Of a stretch of DNA of 64,000 nucleotides, positions 16,046-25,411 are shown piece after piece. The notes beneath the pieces are model-generated. The model saw only the letters and a list, made by a program, of their open reading frames with translations, was not told the DNA's origin and did no database searches. Numbering within the stretch: the first letter of the stretch is position 1; each line of letters opens with the position of its first letter. The position numbers and the translations under genes were made by a program. Source of the DNA: Nocardioides sp. Root140 (lineage in GTDB: Bacteria > Actinomycetota > Actinomycetes > Propionibacteriales > Nocardioidaceae); the NCBI RefSeq assembly GCF_001426745.1, contig NZ_LMFI01000001.1:534000-597999 (forward strand), read 5' to 3'.

Positions 16046-17069
16046 AGTTGAGCAGCTCACGGACGCGGGGAATGACCTCGGTGCCGTAGCGACCGATCGA
16101 GTCCATCAGCTGCTCGTGCGGCATGGTGCCGTTGCTGTACTTCAGGTCGAAGCGGCTCAGGCCCAGCGTCTCGACCGTGGTGGCGATCTTGCGGGCCACC
16201 GTCTCGGAAGAGCCGACGAACAGCGCGCCGTGGTCGGCCTCGGCCTCGAACTGCTCCCGGGTGGCCGGACCCCAGCCCCTCTCGCGTCCGATGCGATCGC
16301 GGTTGGCCTTGAAGTGCGGGAACAGCTGCTCGCGCGCCTCGGCATCGGTGGTCGCGACGAAGCCGGGGGAGTGCACCCCGATCGGCAGCTCGGGGCTGTC
16401 GAACTCGGCGAGCGCACGACGGTAGAGGTCGGCGTACGGTGCGAAGCGGGCCGGTTCTCCGCCGATGATGGCCAGCATCATCGGGATGCCGTGCCGAGCT
16501 GCGCGTACGACGGACTCGGGTGAGCCACCGACGCCGATCCAGGTGCTCAACGTGCCGCGCTCGGTCTTGGGGAAGACGTGGGTGGGCTCCAGCGGGGGAC
16601 GGGTGGTGCCCTTCCACGAGACGGCGTCCTCCCGCCGCAGGGCGGCGAAGAGATCGAGCTTCTCCTCGAACAGCACCTCGTAGTCGGCCAGGTCGAGGCC
16701 GAAGAGCGGGAAGGACTCGGTGAAGGAACCCCGCCCCAGGGTCACCTCGGCCCGGCCGTTCGAGAGTGCATCGAGAGTGGCGAAGCGCTCGTAGACCCGA
16801 ATGGGGTCGTCGGAGGAGAGCACGGTGACGGCCGTACCGAGGATGATCCGCTCGGTGCGTGAGGCGGCAGCAGCCAGGACCACGTCGGGGGCCGAGACCG
16901 CGAAGTCGTCGCGGTGGTGCTCGCCGACGCCGAACGCGTCAACGCCGACCTGGTCGGCCAGCACGATCTCGTCGACGACGTTGCGTAGCACCTCGGCATG
17001 GCTCAACTTCGTGCCGTCGGGGTCGACGGTCACGTCGCCGAAGGTGTCGAGTCCGAGCTTGACGTTCAT
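16044..17069 (-). CDS. LLM-class flavin-dependent monooxygenase
   Basis: 341 residues. A bacterial luciferase-like TIM-barrel oxidoreductase using reduced FMN (or F420 in some actinobacterial members). Start MNVKLGLDTFGDV, then GVGEHHRDDFAVSAPDVVLAAAA and IILGTAVTVLSSDDPIRV, with IGVGGSPESVVRAARHG in the middle; these match the alkanal-monooxygenase-like subgroup. The substrate is unknown. GGAGGAGATCCC precedes ATG 17069. A perfect half-site palindrome (17091-17104) lies just upstream, suggesting repression by a MarR-type regulator encoded elsewhere. Confidence 0.88.
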   Translation of the reverse strand: MNVKLGLDTFGDVTVDPDGTKLSHAEVLRNVVDEIVLADQVGVDAFGVGEHHRDDFAVSAPDVVLAAAASRTERIILGTAVTVLSSDDPIRVYERFATLDALSNGRAEVTLGRGSFTESFPLFGLDLADYEVLFEEKLDLFAALRREDAVSWKGTTRPPLEPTHVFPKTERGTLSTWIGVGGSPESVVRAARHGIPMMLAIIGGEPARFAPYADLYRRALAEFDSPELPIGVHSPGFVATTDAEAREQLFPHFKANRDRIGRERGWGPATREQFEAEADHGALFVGSSETVARKIATTVETLGLSRFDLKYSNGTMPHEQLMDSIGRYGTEVIPRVRELLN

Positions 17070-17090
17070 GGGATCTCCTCCACAGCAAGT

Positions 17091-17104
17091 GTTGAAGATT
17101 CAAC
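17091..17104. promoter_or_regulatory. GTTGAA-GA-TTCAAC operator
   Basis: A 14-bp palindrome with 6-bp perfect half-sites, centred about 28 bp upstream of the monooxygenase ATG 17069. The TTGAA/TTCAA pattern is typical of MarR/DUF24-type redox regulators. No regulator gene is adjacent. Confidence 0.5.
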
Positions 17105-17146
17105 CAAAGGTGGGGCGCGGACATTCCCGGACGCGCCCAACGGCCG

Positions 17147-17182
17147 GACTGGCGACAGGTCGACCGGAACTGGCGACAGGTC
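17147..17182 (-). repeat. 21-bp-period tandem repeat, array C (two copies)
   Basis: On plus: GACTGGCGACAGGTC at 17147-17161 and AACTGGCGACAGGTC at 17168-17182, spacing 21. On minus it reads GACCTGTCGCCAGTT, downstream of qcrB and just past its terminator. Confidence 0.88.
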
Positions 17183-17191
17183 GATCAATGA

Positions 17192-17231
17192 CGAACCCCG
17201 CACCACCTCCGAGGAGGTGGTGCGGGGTTCG
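17192..17231 (-). terminator. terminator of the ctaE-qcrCAB cluster
   Basis: A perfect 19-bp stem, CGAACCCCGCACCACCTCC at 17192-17210 with its complement at 17213-17231, 2-nt centre. It begins 27 bp past the qcrB stop on the minus strand. Confidence 0.88.
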
Positions 17232-17257
17232 GGTGGTGCTGTGGGCTGACCCGGGGA

Positions 17258-19021
17258 TCAGTGATCGCCGCGCAGGGCCTCACCGTCGACCGGGTGACGG
17301 CCGTCGAACTGGTGGCCGTCCGCCGAGTGGTCGAGACCGGCCTCGATCTCGTGGGCGTGCTCGTCGTCGGCGTGGTGGTGCGCCTCCTCGAGCTCCTGGG
17401 CGGTCGGCTTCTGCATGTTGTCGGCGAACAGGGCCGTGGACAACTTGCCGCGGACGCCGTCGAGCTTGCCGTCCTTGGAGGCCACGCCGTTGGCGTCGAC
17501 ACCCGAGCCCGGGACGAACACCTGGTCACGGTCACGCGCGGTGAGCGTGTAGGCGCTGTCCGCGCTGATCGGCAGGTGACGCTCGGTGTAGCCGCCCTCC
17601 GCGGACCGCATGATGATGCCGGTCTCGTAGCCGTGCAGCAGCTTCTCGTTGTCGTGACGCTGCAGCGAGATGCACCACCGCTTGGTGAAGATGAACACGA
17701 TCACCGGGATGACGAACACTGCACCACGCATGAAGTAGGTGATGTGGTTCAGGTTCAGGTGGAACAGCACGGCGAGCACGTCGTTGCCGCCGGCGGCCCA
17801 GAGCAGCCCGTAGAGGGTGATCATCGCGGACAGGAAGGCGGTGCGCCCGGGGGCGTTGCGCGGACGCTGGAGCAGGTGGTGCTCCCGCTTGTCGCCGGTC
17901 ACCCAGGCCTCCAGGAACGGCCAGGCCAGCACCGTCACGAGCAGGGCCACGGGCAGGATCTGGCCGGGCAGGAAGATGTTCCACGAGAGAGTGTGGCCCC
18001 AGAGGTGCGTCTCCCAGCCGGGCATGATGCGCAGCAGGCCCTCGGCGATACCCATGTACCAGTCGGGTTGCGAGCCTGCGGTCACCTTCGACGGGTCGTA
18101 GGGCCCGTACTTCCACACCGGGTTGATCGTCAGCAGGCCACCCATCAGGGCGCACATGCCGAACACGATGAAGAAGAAGCCACCGGCCTTGGCCATGTAG
18201 ACCGGGAGCATCGGGAAGCCGACGACGTTCTCCTCGGTGCGTCCGGGGCCAGGCCACTGCGTGTGCTTGTGGTAGACGAGCAGCAGCATGTGGGCCGCGA
18301 TCAGGGCCAGGATCAGGCCCGGGATCAGCAGGATGTGCGCCATGTAGAGGCGCGGGATGATGTCGTCGCCGGGGAACTCGCCACCGAACATGAAGAACGA
18401 CATGTAGGTGCCGACCACCGGGGTGGCCTTGACCAGTCCGTCGGCGATTCTCATGCCGGTGCCGGAGAGCAGGTCGTCGGGGAGCGAGTAGCCCGCGAAT
18501 CCTTCGACGATGCCCAGCAGGATCAGCACACCGCCGATGATCCAGTTGACCTCACGCGGCTTGCGGAACGCGCCGGTCAGGAAGACGCGCATCATGTGCA
18601 CGAGCATCGCGGCGATGAAGAGCATGGCCGCCCAGTGGTGCATCTGGCGCACCATCAGGCCACCGCGGACGTCGAACGATATGTCCAGCGTCGAGGCGAA
18701 GGCCTCGGACATGTGCATGCCGTTGAGCTCGGCGTACGAGCCGAAGTACTGGACCTCGACCATCGACGGCTTGAACCAGAAGGTCAGGAAGACGCCGGTG
18801 ATGAGGAGTACGACGAAGCTCCACAGCGCGATCTCGCCGAGCATGAAGGACCAGTGGTCCGGGAAGACCTTGCGCAGGTTCTTCTTGGCGGCAGTGGCCA
18901 GGCCGAGCCGCTCGTCGGCCCAGCCGACGACCTTGGCACCGCGGCCGGTCTTCTTGGCCGAGGCGGGGCTCTTGCCGTTGGTGGAGGCCACGGAGCCGCC
19001 CACGTTCGCGGATGTGCTCAT
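17258..19021 (-). CDS. qcrB: menaquinol-cytochrome c reductase cytochrome b subunit (QcrB)
   Basis: 587 residues. Membrane subunit of the bcc complex holding hemes bL and bH and both quinone sites. Heme ligands lie in VRQMHHWAAMLFIAAMLVH and in MAHILL / LIAAHMLLLVYHKH. The Qo-site motif is PDWYMG, the actinobacterial form of PEWY. The actinobacterial C-terminal extension (from about residue 440) is soluble and ends in a His/Asp-rich tail. ATG 19021 overlaps the qcrA stop (ATGA). It works with QcrA, QcrC and the aa3 oxidase as a supercomplex. Confidence 0.97.
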   Translation of the reverse strand: MSTSANVGGSVASTNGKSPASAKKTGRGAKVVGWADERLGLATAAKKNLRKVFPDHWSFMLGEIALWSFVVLLITGVFLTFWFKPSMVEVQYFGSYAELNGMHMSEAFASTLDISFDVRGGLMVRQMHHWAAMLFIAAMLVHMMRVFLTGAFRKPREVNWIIGGVLILLGIVEGFAGYSLPDDLLSGTGMRIADGLVKATPVVGTYMSFFMFGGEFPGDDIIPRLYMAHILLIPGLILALIAAHMLLLVYHKHTQWPGPGRTEENVVGFPMLPVYMAKAGGFFFIVFGMCALMGGLLTINPVWKYGPYDPSKVTAGSQPDWYMGIAEGLLRIMPGWETHLWGHTLSWNIFLPGQILPVALLVTVLAWPFLEAWVTGDKREHHLLQRPRNAPGRTAFLSAMITLYGLLWAAGGNDVLAVLFHLNLNHITYFMRGAVFVIPVIVFIFTKRWCISLQRHDNEKLLHGYETGIIMRSAEGGYTERHLPISADSAYTLTARDRDQVFVPGSGVDANGVASKDGKLDGVRGKLSTALFADNMQKPTAQELEEAHHHADDEHAHEIEAGLDHSADGHQFDGRHPVDGEALRGDH

Positions 19022-20100
19022 TTGGAGTCACGCTCCCAGTAGCTAGGTCCGACTGGTTCCCTGAAGTCGCTCTGTGCCACGAGGTAGCCATTCTCCACCC
19101 TCAGCGGGAGCTGGGGGAGGGGGCGGGCAGCCGGACCGAACACGACGCGCCCGCCATCGGCGAGGTCGAAGGTCGACTGGTGGCACGGGCAGAGCAGGTG
19201 GTGGCTCTGCTGCTCGTTCAGGGAGATCGGGCAACCGACGTGTGTGCAGATCTTGGAGTAGGCCACGATGCCGTCGACCTGCCAGTTCTGCGGGCTGCGC
19301 TCGGAGAACGTGAGGTCCTTGGGCTCCATGCGGAGCAGGATCACGGCAGCCTTGGACTTGGCGACCTGGAGGTCGACACCCTCGAGGTACTCGACGCCGC
19401 GGGCCTCACCCTCGGCGACGTCCTCCTCGTGGTGCAGGGTGACCAGACCCTCGGGCTGGGCGTTCATCAGGTCGCCCACCTCGAGCTGGCTCGGCTTGAC
19501 CGGGGTGCCGGTCACGTCGCGCACGATGCGGGTGCCCTTGGCCCAGACGGTGCTCTCGAGCTTCTTGCCGGGCAGGGTGCCGAGGTCCCGCAGGCCCACG
19601 ATCAGCGGCAGGCCGAGCATGCCCATGGCACCGAGCATGGTGTTGCGGATCAGCGGACGACGGGCGATGCCCGACTCCTCGAGACCGGCGGAAAGCTGCG
19701 CCAGCGTCTCCTCGCGGTCCTCGGGGGAGGACGCCGCGGGGTGGCGCATCTCGAAGATCTCGACGTCGCCCATGAGCTTGCGGGCCCAGTGGATGACGCC
19801 GATGCCGATGAACATCAGGGCCAGGCCCAGCGTCGCACCGAGGGCGACGTTGGAGGCGCCGAGGCCGATGAACGTGTCGGTCTCGTCCTTGATGTCGAGG
19901 GTGAAGTAGGCGACGCAGAACAGCACGGCGCAGATCATCGACAGGACGAAGAAGGCGGCGACCTGTCGCTCGGCACGGCGCTCGGCCTTGACGTCGACGT
20001 CGGTCGGGCGCGGCTTGTGGGCCGGGAGGCCCGGGTTCGCGATCGGCTCCTCGACGGAGGCCGGAAGGTGGTTCGACTCGGTGTCGTGGTGGTCGCTCAC
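19018..20100 (-). CDS. qcrA: Rieske iron-sulfur subunit (QcrA)
   Basis: 360 residues. Carries electrons from menaquinol to QcrC. Three transmembrane helices precede the Rieske domain, as in other actinobacteria. Cluster ligands are in CTHVGCPIS (Cys285, His287) and CPCHQS (Cys304, His307), with Cys290 and Cys306 as the disulfide pair. GTG 20100 overlaps the qcrC stop by four bases, and its own stop overlaps qcrB the same way, so qcrC, qcrA and qcrB are translationally coupled. Confidence 0.96.
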   Translation of the reverse strand: MSDHHDTESNHLPASVEEPIANPGLPAHKPRPTDVDVKAERRAERQVAAFFVLSMICAVLFCVAYFTLDIKDETDTFIGLGASNVALGATLGLALMFIGIGVIHWARKLMGDVEIFEMRHPAASSPEDREETLAQLSAGLEESGIARRPLIRNTMLGAMGMLGLPLIVGLRDLGTLPGKKLESTVWAKGTRIVRDVTGTPVKPSQLEVGDLMNAQPEGLVTLHHEEDVAEGEARGVEYLEGVDLQVAKSKAAVILLRMEPKDLTFSERSPQNWQVDGIVAYSKICTHVGCPISLNEQQSHHLLCPCHQSTFDLADGGRVVFGPAARPLPQLPLRVENGYLVAQSDFREPVGPSYWERDSK

Positions 20101-20990
20101 GCGGGCGTCTCCTCGCTGTGCTCGGTCTTCTCGGAGCGCGCGGAGTGCGCCGCGATCCAGTAGGCGAAGCCGATCAGGCCGCCGATGCCCAGGAGCCAGG
20201 CGAACATGCCCTCGCTCACGGGGCCGATGCCGCCGAGGCTGAAGCCGCCGTACCCGGGGTTCTCCTCGATGGAGTTGAGGTAGGCGATGATCGCGGCCTT
20301 GTCCTCGGGGGCGATGTTGCCGTTGGAGAAGACGTCCATCTGCTGCGGGCCGGTCAGCATGGCCTCGTAGAGGTGCTTGTCCGAGGTCTTGCGCAGGCTG
20401 GGGGCCTTCTTGCCCTCGGGCATGGCTCCGCCCGAGCCCTCGAAGTTGTGACAGGCCGAGCAGTTGGCCAGGAACAGCTGGCCGCCCTTGACGATGGCCT
20501 CGCGCTGCTCGTCCTTGCTCAGGTGGTCGATCGAGTAGTCGTCCTCGGTGGGGATCGACGGGCCGGGGCCGAGCGAGGCGACGTACGCCGAGAGGGCCTT
20601 GACCTCGTCGTCGGTGTAGACCTTGTCCTTGACCGCGGCCTGCTGGCCGGGCTGGACCATCGGCATACGGCCGGTGCCGACCTGGAAGTCGACGGCGGCA
20701 GCGCCGACACCGACCAGCGACGGGCCGAGCTGGCCGGTCTGGCTGGTGATGCCTTCACCGTTCTGGCCGTGGCAGAAGGCGCAGCCCACGAGGAACAGCT
20801 CGCGGCCCTGCGCGATCTCGGCATCATCGGTGCCGTTCTGCTTGTCGGCAGACGCCGGCGCGAACGCGGCGTAGAGGGCACCGGTGAAGAACAGCCCGAG
20901 AAGCATCACGAGCAGCCCGGCGAGGGGACGCCTGCGGTGCCGCGAGAGCCGGCCGGCCACACGGTTGAGTGGGCGATTGAGAAGACGCAC
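20097..20990 (-). CDS. qcrC: diheme cytochrome c subunit (QcrC)
   Basis: 297 residues. Actinobacterial cytochrome cc that replaces soluble cytochrome c by linking the bcc complex directly to the aa3 oxidase. The two heme sites are CAFCH (Cys70, Cys73, His74) and CSACH (Cys177, Cys180, His181). There is an N-terminal membrane segment (about 22-45) and a C-terminal anchor (about 260-280). GTG 20990 is the start. The gene lies 31 bp after ctaE. Confidence 0.96.
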   Translation of the reverse strand: MRLLNRPLNRVAGRLSRHRRRPLAGLLVMLLGLFFTGALYAAFAPASADKQNGTDDAEIAQGRELFLVGCAFCHGQNGEGITSQTGQLGPSLVGVGAAAVDFQVGTGRMPMVQPGQQAAVKDKVYTDDEVKALSAYVASLGPGPSIPTEDDYSIDHLSKDEQREAIVKGGQLFLANCSACHNFEGSGGAMPEGKKAPSLRKTSDKHLYEAMLTGPQQMDVFSNGNIAPEDKAAIIAYLNSIEENPGYGGFSLGGIGPVSEGMFAWLLGIGGLIGFAYWIAAHSARSEKTEHSEETPA

Positions 20991-21021
20991 GTTCAGTCCC
21001 TAGGTCCTAGATCTTTCGGGC

Positions 21022-21669
21022 TTACTTGATCAGATAGATGGTCGCGAACAGCGCGATCCAGACGACGTCGACGAAGTGCCAGTAGTAGGACACGACGATC
21101 GCGCTCACCGCCTGCTCGTGGGTGAACTTGCGCGCGAGGTAGGTCCGTCCGAGGACGAACAGGAAGGCGATGAGGCCGCCGGTCACGTGGATGCCGTGGA
21201 AGCCGGTGGTCAGGTAGAAGACCGTGCCGTAGGCGTTGGCCGGGATGGTGAGGCCCTCGTGGATGAGCTCGGCGTACTCGGTGGCCTGACCACCGATGAA
21301 GACGGCGCCCATGATGAACGTGAGGATGAACCACTCCCGCAGGCCCCAGCCCTTCACGTTGAAGACAGAGCCCGTGCGTCCGACCTGGCCGCGCTCGGCG
21401 GCGAAGACGCCCAGCTGGCAGGTCACCGACGAGAGCACCAGGATCGTGGTGTTCGCCGAGGAGAACGGGATGTTCAGGAGCTCCGTCTCGCTCGCCCACA
21501 GGGCAGAGCTCTGGGCCCTGATCGTGAAGTAGCACGCGAACAGCGCAGCAAAGAACATCAGCTCACTGGAGAGCCAGATGATCGTGCCTACGCTGACCAT
21601 GCTGGGACGGTCATGATGCCCGTGAAGACGGGACGCCGGAATCGCAGTTGCAGTCGCCACGGGCCTCAT
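21022..21669 (-). CDS. ctaE: cytochrome c oxidase subunit III (CtaE)
   Basis: 215 residues from ATG 21669; GTG 21660 (giving [14 protein letters not shown]) is an equally plausible start because GAGG lies just before it. Five hydrophobic helices; signatures [38 protein letters not shown] and [14 protein letters not shown]. It is the first gene of ctaE-qcrC-qcrA-qcrB, separated from ctaCDF by about 3.5 kb of unrelated genes. Confidence 0.93.
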   Translation of the reverse strand: MRPVATATAIPASRLHGHHDRPSMVSVGTIIWLSSELMFFAALFACYFTIRAQSSALWASETELLNIPFSSANTTILVLSSVTCQLGVFAAERGQVGRTGSVFNVKGWGLREWFILTFIMGAVFIGGQATEYAELIHEGLTIPANAYGTVFYLTTGFHGIHVTGGLIAFLFVLGRTYLARKFTHEQAVSAIVVSYYWHFVDVVWIALFATIYLIK

Positions 21670-21721
21670 TATGTCTGTACCGCGGCCGGAGGGCACCCCG
21701 ACCCCCTGATCTTGGGCGTCA

Positions 21722-21727
21722 TAAAGT
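21722..21727 (+). promoter_or_regulatory. -10 box for leaderless ctaG
   Basis: TAAAGT, 7 nt before GTG 21735. Confidence 0.5.
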
Positions 21728-21734
21728 TCACACC

Positions 21735-22712
21735 GTGGACTTTCCCCGTGTGATCGCGCCTTTCACGGCCGGTGTCGACCTCCCCGAATTCACTTTCGGG
21801 CGTGTCTTCACCGCCTGGACCCTGGACCCGTTGCTCTTCATCGGAGCAGTCTGGGTGACCGGGCTCTACCTGACCGGCGTCGTGGTGCTGAGGCGCCGTG
21901 GCGACCACTGGCCGATCGGGCGGACGCTGGCCTTCGTGGTGGCCGGCATGGGCGGATTCCTCTTCGTGACCGCCTCGGGGGTGTCGACGTACGACACGAC
22001 GCTGCTGAGCGTGCACATGGTGCAGCACATGATCCTGTCGATGTGGGTGCCGTTGTTCCTGGCGCTGGGCGCTCCGGTGACGCTCGCCCTGCGCACCCTG
22101 CCCGGCACGTCGAGCAGGGGTCCCCGCGGGTGGCTGCTGATCGCCCTGCACTCGCGGGTGGCGGCGGTGCTCGCCTTCCCGCCGCTGGCCTTCGCGCTCT
22201 ACGTGCTCTCGCCGTGGGCGCTCTACTTCTCCGGTTGGTACGACGCCTCGCTGAGCTCGACGTACGTCCACGAGATCATGCACGTGCACCTGGTGACGGT
22301 GGGTGCCCTGTTCTTCTGGCCGCTGCTCGGCATCGATCCGGTCCCGGGACGCGTGGGCTACCCGTTCCGCCTGCTGCTGATCGTCCTGACGCTGCCGTTC
22401 CACGCCTTCCTCGGGATCACGATCATGGACCAGCAGTCGATGATCGGCGGCGACCACTACCGGGAGCTCCGCGAGGGCCCGATGGGCTCCTGGCTCCCGT
22501 CCATCGCCTCCGACCAGCACCTGGCCGGCGGCATCCTCTGGGCCTCGGGTGACCTGATCGGGTTGATCTTCTTCGGGGTGCTGTTCACCCAGTGGGTGCG
22601 CGCGTCGATCGCCGAGGCGAGGCGCGAGGACCGCCGGCTGGACCGCGAGGAGGCCCGGGCCGAGAACGCGTCGAAACCACCTCGCGAGACCACCGGCACC
22701 GACGCCGGATAG
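21735..22712 (+). CDS. cytochrome c oxidase assembly protein, CtaG (caa3) family
   Basis: 325 residues with about seven to nine transmembrane helices. The family is linked to copper delivery to cytochrome c oxidase. Histidine/methionine-rich helices include [39 protein letters not shown] and [11 protein letters not shown], matching the CtaG_caa3 pattern (distinct from Cox11). It is divergent from ctaE, which supports the oxidase role. The C-terminal 40 residues are charged and cytoplasmic. In-frame GTG 21750 is an alternative start. Confidence 0.88.
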   Translation: MDFPRVIAPFTAGVDLPEFTFGRVFTAWTLDPLLFIGAVWVTGLYLTGVVVLRRRGDHWPIGRTLAFVVAGMGGFLFVTASGVSTYDTTLLSVHMVQHMILSMWVPLFLALGAPVTLALRTLPGTSSRGPRGWLLIALHSRVAAVLAFPPLAFALYVLSPWALYFSGWYDASLSSTYVHEIMHVHLVTVGALFFWPLLGIDPVPGRVGYPFRLLLIVLTLPFHAFLGITIMDQQSMIGGDHYRELREGPMGSWLPSIASDQHLAGGILWASGDLIGLIFFGVLFTQWVRASIAEARREDRRLDREEARAENASKPPRETTGTDAG

Positions 22713-22722
22713 CATCGACACC

Positions 22723-23133
22723 GTGACCGACACCACTGCGCCCCCGCTCCAGATCCTGGTCTACAGCGACGACGTCAACATCAGGCAGCAGGTGATCCTC
22801 GCCCTCGGCCGCCGTCCGCACCCCGACCTGCCCGAGTTCGAGTACGTCGAGGTCGCCACCGAGCCCGTCGTGATCCAGCACATGGACGCCGGCAACGTCG
22901 ACCTCGCGATCCTCGACGGCGAGGCGGTCCCGGCGGGCGGCATGGGCATCGCCAAGCAGCTCAAGGACGAGATCTACGAGTGCCCGCCCGTGCTGGTGCT
23001 GACCGGTCGGCCGCAGGACGCCTGGCTGGCCACGTGGTCGCGGGCAGAGGCCGCCGTGTCGCACCCGATCGACCCGATCCAGCTCGCCGAATCCGTGATC
23101 GGGCTGCTCCGCTCACGGGTGCCGGCCACGTGA
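22723..23133 (+). CDS. response-regulator receiver-like protein
   Basis: 136 residues. The pattern [29 protein letters not shown] and [11 protein letters not shown] follows a CheY-like receiver fold, with the Asp of AILDGEA at the phosphorylation position; there is no output domain. The acidic pair is replaced by SDD. No kinase is adjacent. It lies between ctaG (10-bp gap) and trpD (GTGA overlap), so probably the three are one transcript. Its role is unknown. Confidence 0.7.
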   Translation: MTDTTAPPLQILVYSDDVNIRQQVILALGRRPHPDLPEFEYVEVATEPVVIQHMDAGNVDLAILDGEAVPAGGMGIAKQLKDEIYECPPVLVLTGRPQDAWLATWSRAEAAVSHPIDPIQLAESVIGLLRSRVPAT

Positions 23134-24164
23134 GCGCCCTGACCTGGCCCGACGTACTCACCACGGCGATCGGTCGCACGGACCTGTCCGCCGAGCAGAC
23201 CCGCTGGGCCATGGGCGAGATCCTCTCCGGGTCGGCCACGCCGTCGCAGATCGCCGCCTTCGCGGTCGCGCTGCGCACCAAGGGCGAGACCGTCGAGGAG
23301 GTCACCGGACTGGTCGACGCGATGTTCGAGAAGGCCACGCCACTGAAGATCCCCGGTCGCAGCGTCGACATCGTGGGCACCGGTGGTGACCGTTCCTTCT
23401 CGGTGAACATCTCGTCGATGTCGGCGATCGTCGCGGCCGGCGCAGGTGCCCTGGTGGTCAAGCACGGCAACCGGTCGGCCTCGTCGAAGTCGGGTTCCGC
23501 CGACGTGCTCGAAGCAATGGGGGTCCGACTCGACCTCGCACCGGACGCCGTCGCCGAGGTCGCGGCCAAGGCCGGGATCACCTTCTGCTTCGCGCCGATC
23601 TTCCACTCGGCCCTGCGCCACGCCGGCGTGCCGCGCAAGGAGCTCGGCATCGCCACGTTCTTCAACATCCTCGGTCCGTTGTCCAACCCGGCCCAGCCGG
23701 CGGCCGCGGCCATCGGCTGCGCCTTTCCCGACATGCCACCGGTGCTGGCCGGTGTCTTCGCCCACCGTGGCGTCGACGCCCTGGTCTTCCGAGGCGACGA
23801 CGGGCTCGACGAGCTGACCACGACGACGACGTCCTCCGTCTGGGCCGTCCGCAACGGGTCGATCGAGCAGTCCAGCATCGATCCCCGAGAGCTGGGCATT
23901 CCGCTGGCCACCGCCGAGGACCTCCGGGGCGGCGACACCGCGCACAACGCCGACGTCATTCGCCGGGTCCTCGACGGAGAGCCCGGACCGGTCCGGGACG
24001 CCGTCGTGCTCAACGCGGGTGCGGCCCTCGCGGTGCACGCGGGCGAGACCGACGACGTCGCCGAGGGCGTGGCGGCCGGCATGGAGCGGGCCCGTGCGGC
24101 GATCGACAGCGGTGCCGCCAAGGCTGCCCTGGCCCGCTGGGTCAGCGCCTGCGCCGAGGCCTGA
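23130..24164 (+). CDS. trpD: anthranilate phosphoribosyltransferase (TrpD)
   Basis: 344 residues. Transfers phosphoribose from PRPP to anthranilate in tryptophan synthesis. Signatures are [17 protein letters not shown] (PRPP loop), [20 protein letters not shown] and [15 protein letters not shown] 23130 overlaps the previous stop by four bases. No other trp genes are close; trpD next to ctaE/qcr is also seen in mycobacteria. The GTGGD segment is [11 protein letters not shown] rather than GTGGDGxxTFN, a mild variation. Confidence 0.95.
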   Translation: MSALTWPDVLTTAIGRTDLSAEQTRWAMGEILSGSATPSQIAAFAVALRTKGETVEEVTGLVDAMFEKATPLKIPGRSVDIVGTGGDRSFSVNISSMSAIVAAGAGALVVKHGNRSASSKSGSADVLEAMGVRLDLAPDAVAEVAAKAGITFCFAPIFHSALRHAGVPRKELGIATFFNILGPLSNPAQPAAAAIGCAFPDMPPVLAGVFAHRGVDALVFRGDDGLDELTTTTTSSVWAVRNGSIEQSSIDPRELGIPLATAEDLRGGDTAHNADVIRRVLDGEPGPVRDAVVLNAGAALAVHAGETDDVAEGVAAGMERARAAIDSGAAKAALARWVSACAEA

Positions 24165-24212
24165 GCCCGACACTTCGCCCCTCCGGGGCCATTTCCGTGC
24201 TCCCATGGACGC

Positions 24213-24722
24213 ATGGATGCCGAGGAACTGCGAGCCGCGCAGGCGCCGCTCAAGGCGCGCTACCGCACGAACCCGTCCGACGCCGTCACCCCAGTGTCGG
24301 CCGTCGCTGACTACCGGGACGACGGGGTCACCTGCACCGTCGAGGGATTCGCCGGACCGGTCCGGGCCGGCCTGCACCCGGCCACCGGTGGCACCGGCGA
24401 CGACGCCTGCAGTGGCGACCTGTTGCTCCAGGCCCTTCTTGCGTGTGCCGGGGTGACGCTCCGTGCCGTCGCGACGGCGTACGGCGTGGAGATTGCCGGC
24501 GCCCACCTGCGGGTGGACGGCACCTTCGACGCCCGGGGCACCCTCGGCCTCGACCGCGACGCACCCGTCGGGGTCTGCGACGTCGTGGTGGTCGCCGAGC
24601 TGGAGACCAGCGCCGACGACGCGCTCCTCGCGAAGCTGGCCGCGGCCACCGAGCGCTACTGCGTCGTGGGTCGCAGCCTGACCACCCCGCCGACGTTCGT
24701 CGTACGTCGGGCCGGGGAGTGA
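24213..24722 (+). CDS. OsmC-family protein
   Basis: 169 residues. OsmC/Ohr-like proteins reduce organic peroxides with two cysteines. The motif LLLQALLACAGVTLRAVA carries the first cysteine and ATERYCVVGRSL the second. The N-terminal extension (about residues 1-40) is longer than in Ohr, typical of the uncharacterised OsmC branch. The ribosome-binding site for ATG 24213 is weak. It ends 4 bp from the convergent membrane/GNAT-like gene. Confidence 0.88.
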   Translation: MDAEELRAAQAPLKARYRTNPSDAVTPVSAVADYRDDGVTCTVEGFAGPVRAGLHPATGGTGDDACSGDLLLQALLACAGVTLRAVATAYGVEIAGAHLRVDGTFDARGTLGLDRDAPVGVCDVVVVAELETSADDALLAKLAAATERYCVVGRSLTTPPTFVVRRAGE

Positions 24723-24726
24723 CCGG

Positions 24727-25347
24727 CTACACGTCGAGCGCGTACGACGAGCCGTCGTGGGTGAAGCCGAGCCTGTCGTAGTAGGGGCCGACCATGGTGG
24801 GAGAGGTGACCACGCGCCGGATGCCGTGGTCGCGGAGCAGGCTGCTGCTGCGCCACACGAACCGGCCGGGCGAGAAGTCGCGGAATCGCGGCGTCACGTA
24901 GTCGAGTCGCACGTGGGCGGTGCCGGCGTCGACGGCCAGCACCACGACTCCGACGGTCTCCTGGCCCTTCTGGACGAGGAAGACGGTGTCGTCTGTCGCA
25001 GGAGCGTCGAAGTCCGGCTGGAACCTCACGATGTCGGCCCGGTTGCCGCGCAGCACGTGGGCGACGTACGCGTCGTCGGGCCGGACCTCGAGCACCTCGA
25101 AGACTGTGGCGTCGTCACGCGCCGAGACCAGCCTCACGATGAACCAGAGGTTGATCACGCTGAGCACGATGTTCATGGCGAGCATCGGCCAGATCTCCAG
25201 GAGCCCGTTGAACACGGCCAGCACGAGACAGGCGACCAGGTTGAGCACCCGGAAGCGCAGCACGCGGGCCTGCATCAGGGAGAAGACCAGCAGTGTGCTG
25301 CCACCCCACCCGAGGATGTCGAGCCAGTGGTCGGAGAGCCAGTCCAT
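24727..25347 (-). CDS. membrane protein with YgjV-like N-terminus and GNAT-like C-terminus
   Basis: 206 residues. Three hydrophobic helices in the first 75 residues (ILGWGGSTLLVFSLMQAR, NLVACLVLAVFNGLLEIWPM, AMNIVLSVINLWFIVRL) resemble the YgjV/inner-membrane family. The remaining 120 residues look like a GNAT-type soluble domain ending YYDRLGFTHDGSSYAL. This fusion is known in actinobacteria but the function is not. ATG 25347 has no ribosome-binding site but a -10 box 6 nt upstream. Confidence 0.75.
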   Translation of the reverse strand: MDWLSDHWLDILGWGGSTLLVFSLMQARVLRFRVLNLVACLVLAVFNGLLEIWPMLAMNIVLSVINLWFIVRLVSARDDATVFEVLEVRPDDAYVAHVLRGNRADIVRFQPDFDAPATDDTVFLVQKGQETVGVVVLAVDAGTAHVRLDYVTPRFRDFSPGRFVWRSSSLLRDHGIRRVVTSPTMVGPYYDRLGFTHDGSSYALDV

Positions 25348-25353
25348 GGGCGA

Positions 25354-25359
25354 AGGCTA
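25354..25359 (-). promoter_or_regulatory. -10 box for the leaderless membrane/GNAT-like gene
   Basis: TAGCCT, then 6 nt, then ATG 25347 on the minus strand. Confidence 0.55.
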
Positions 25360-25411
25360 GCGGCGTCCTCGGGTCGGCGTGGGGAGTTGCTGCTGGCCGC
25401 AGCCGCTGCGG

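Noticed and set aside
17261..19042. Long plus-strand open frame of 593 codons opposite qcrB
   Set aside because: Antisense shadow of qcrB in high-GC DNA; low-complexity Arg/Glu/Val-rich product with no family features.
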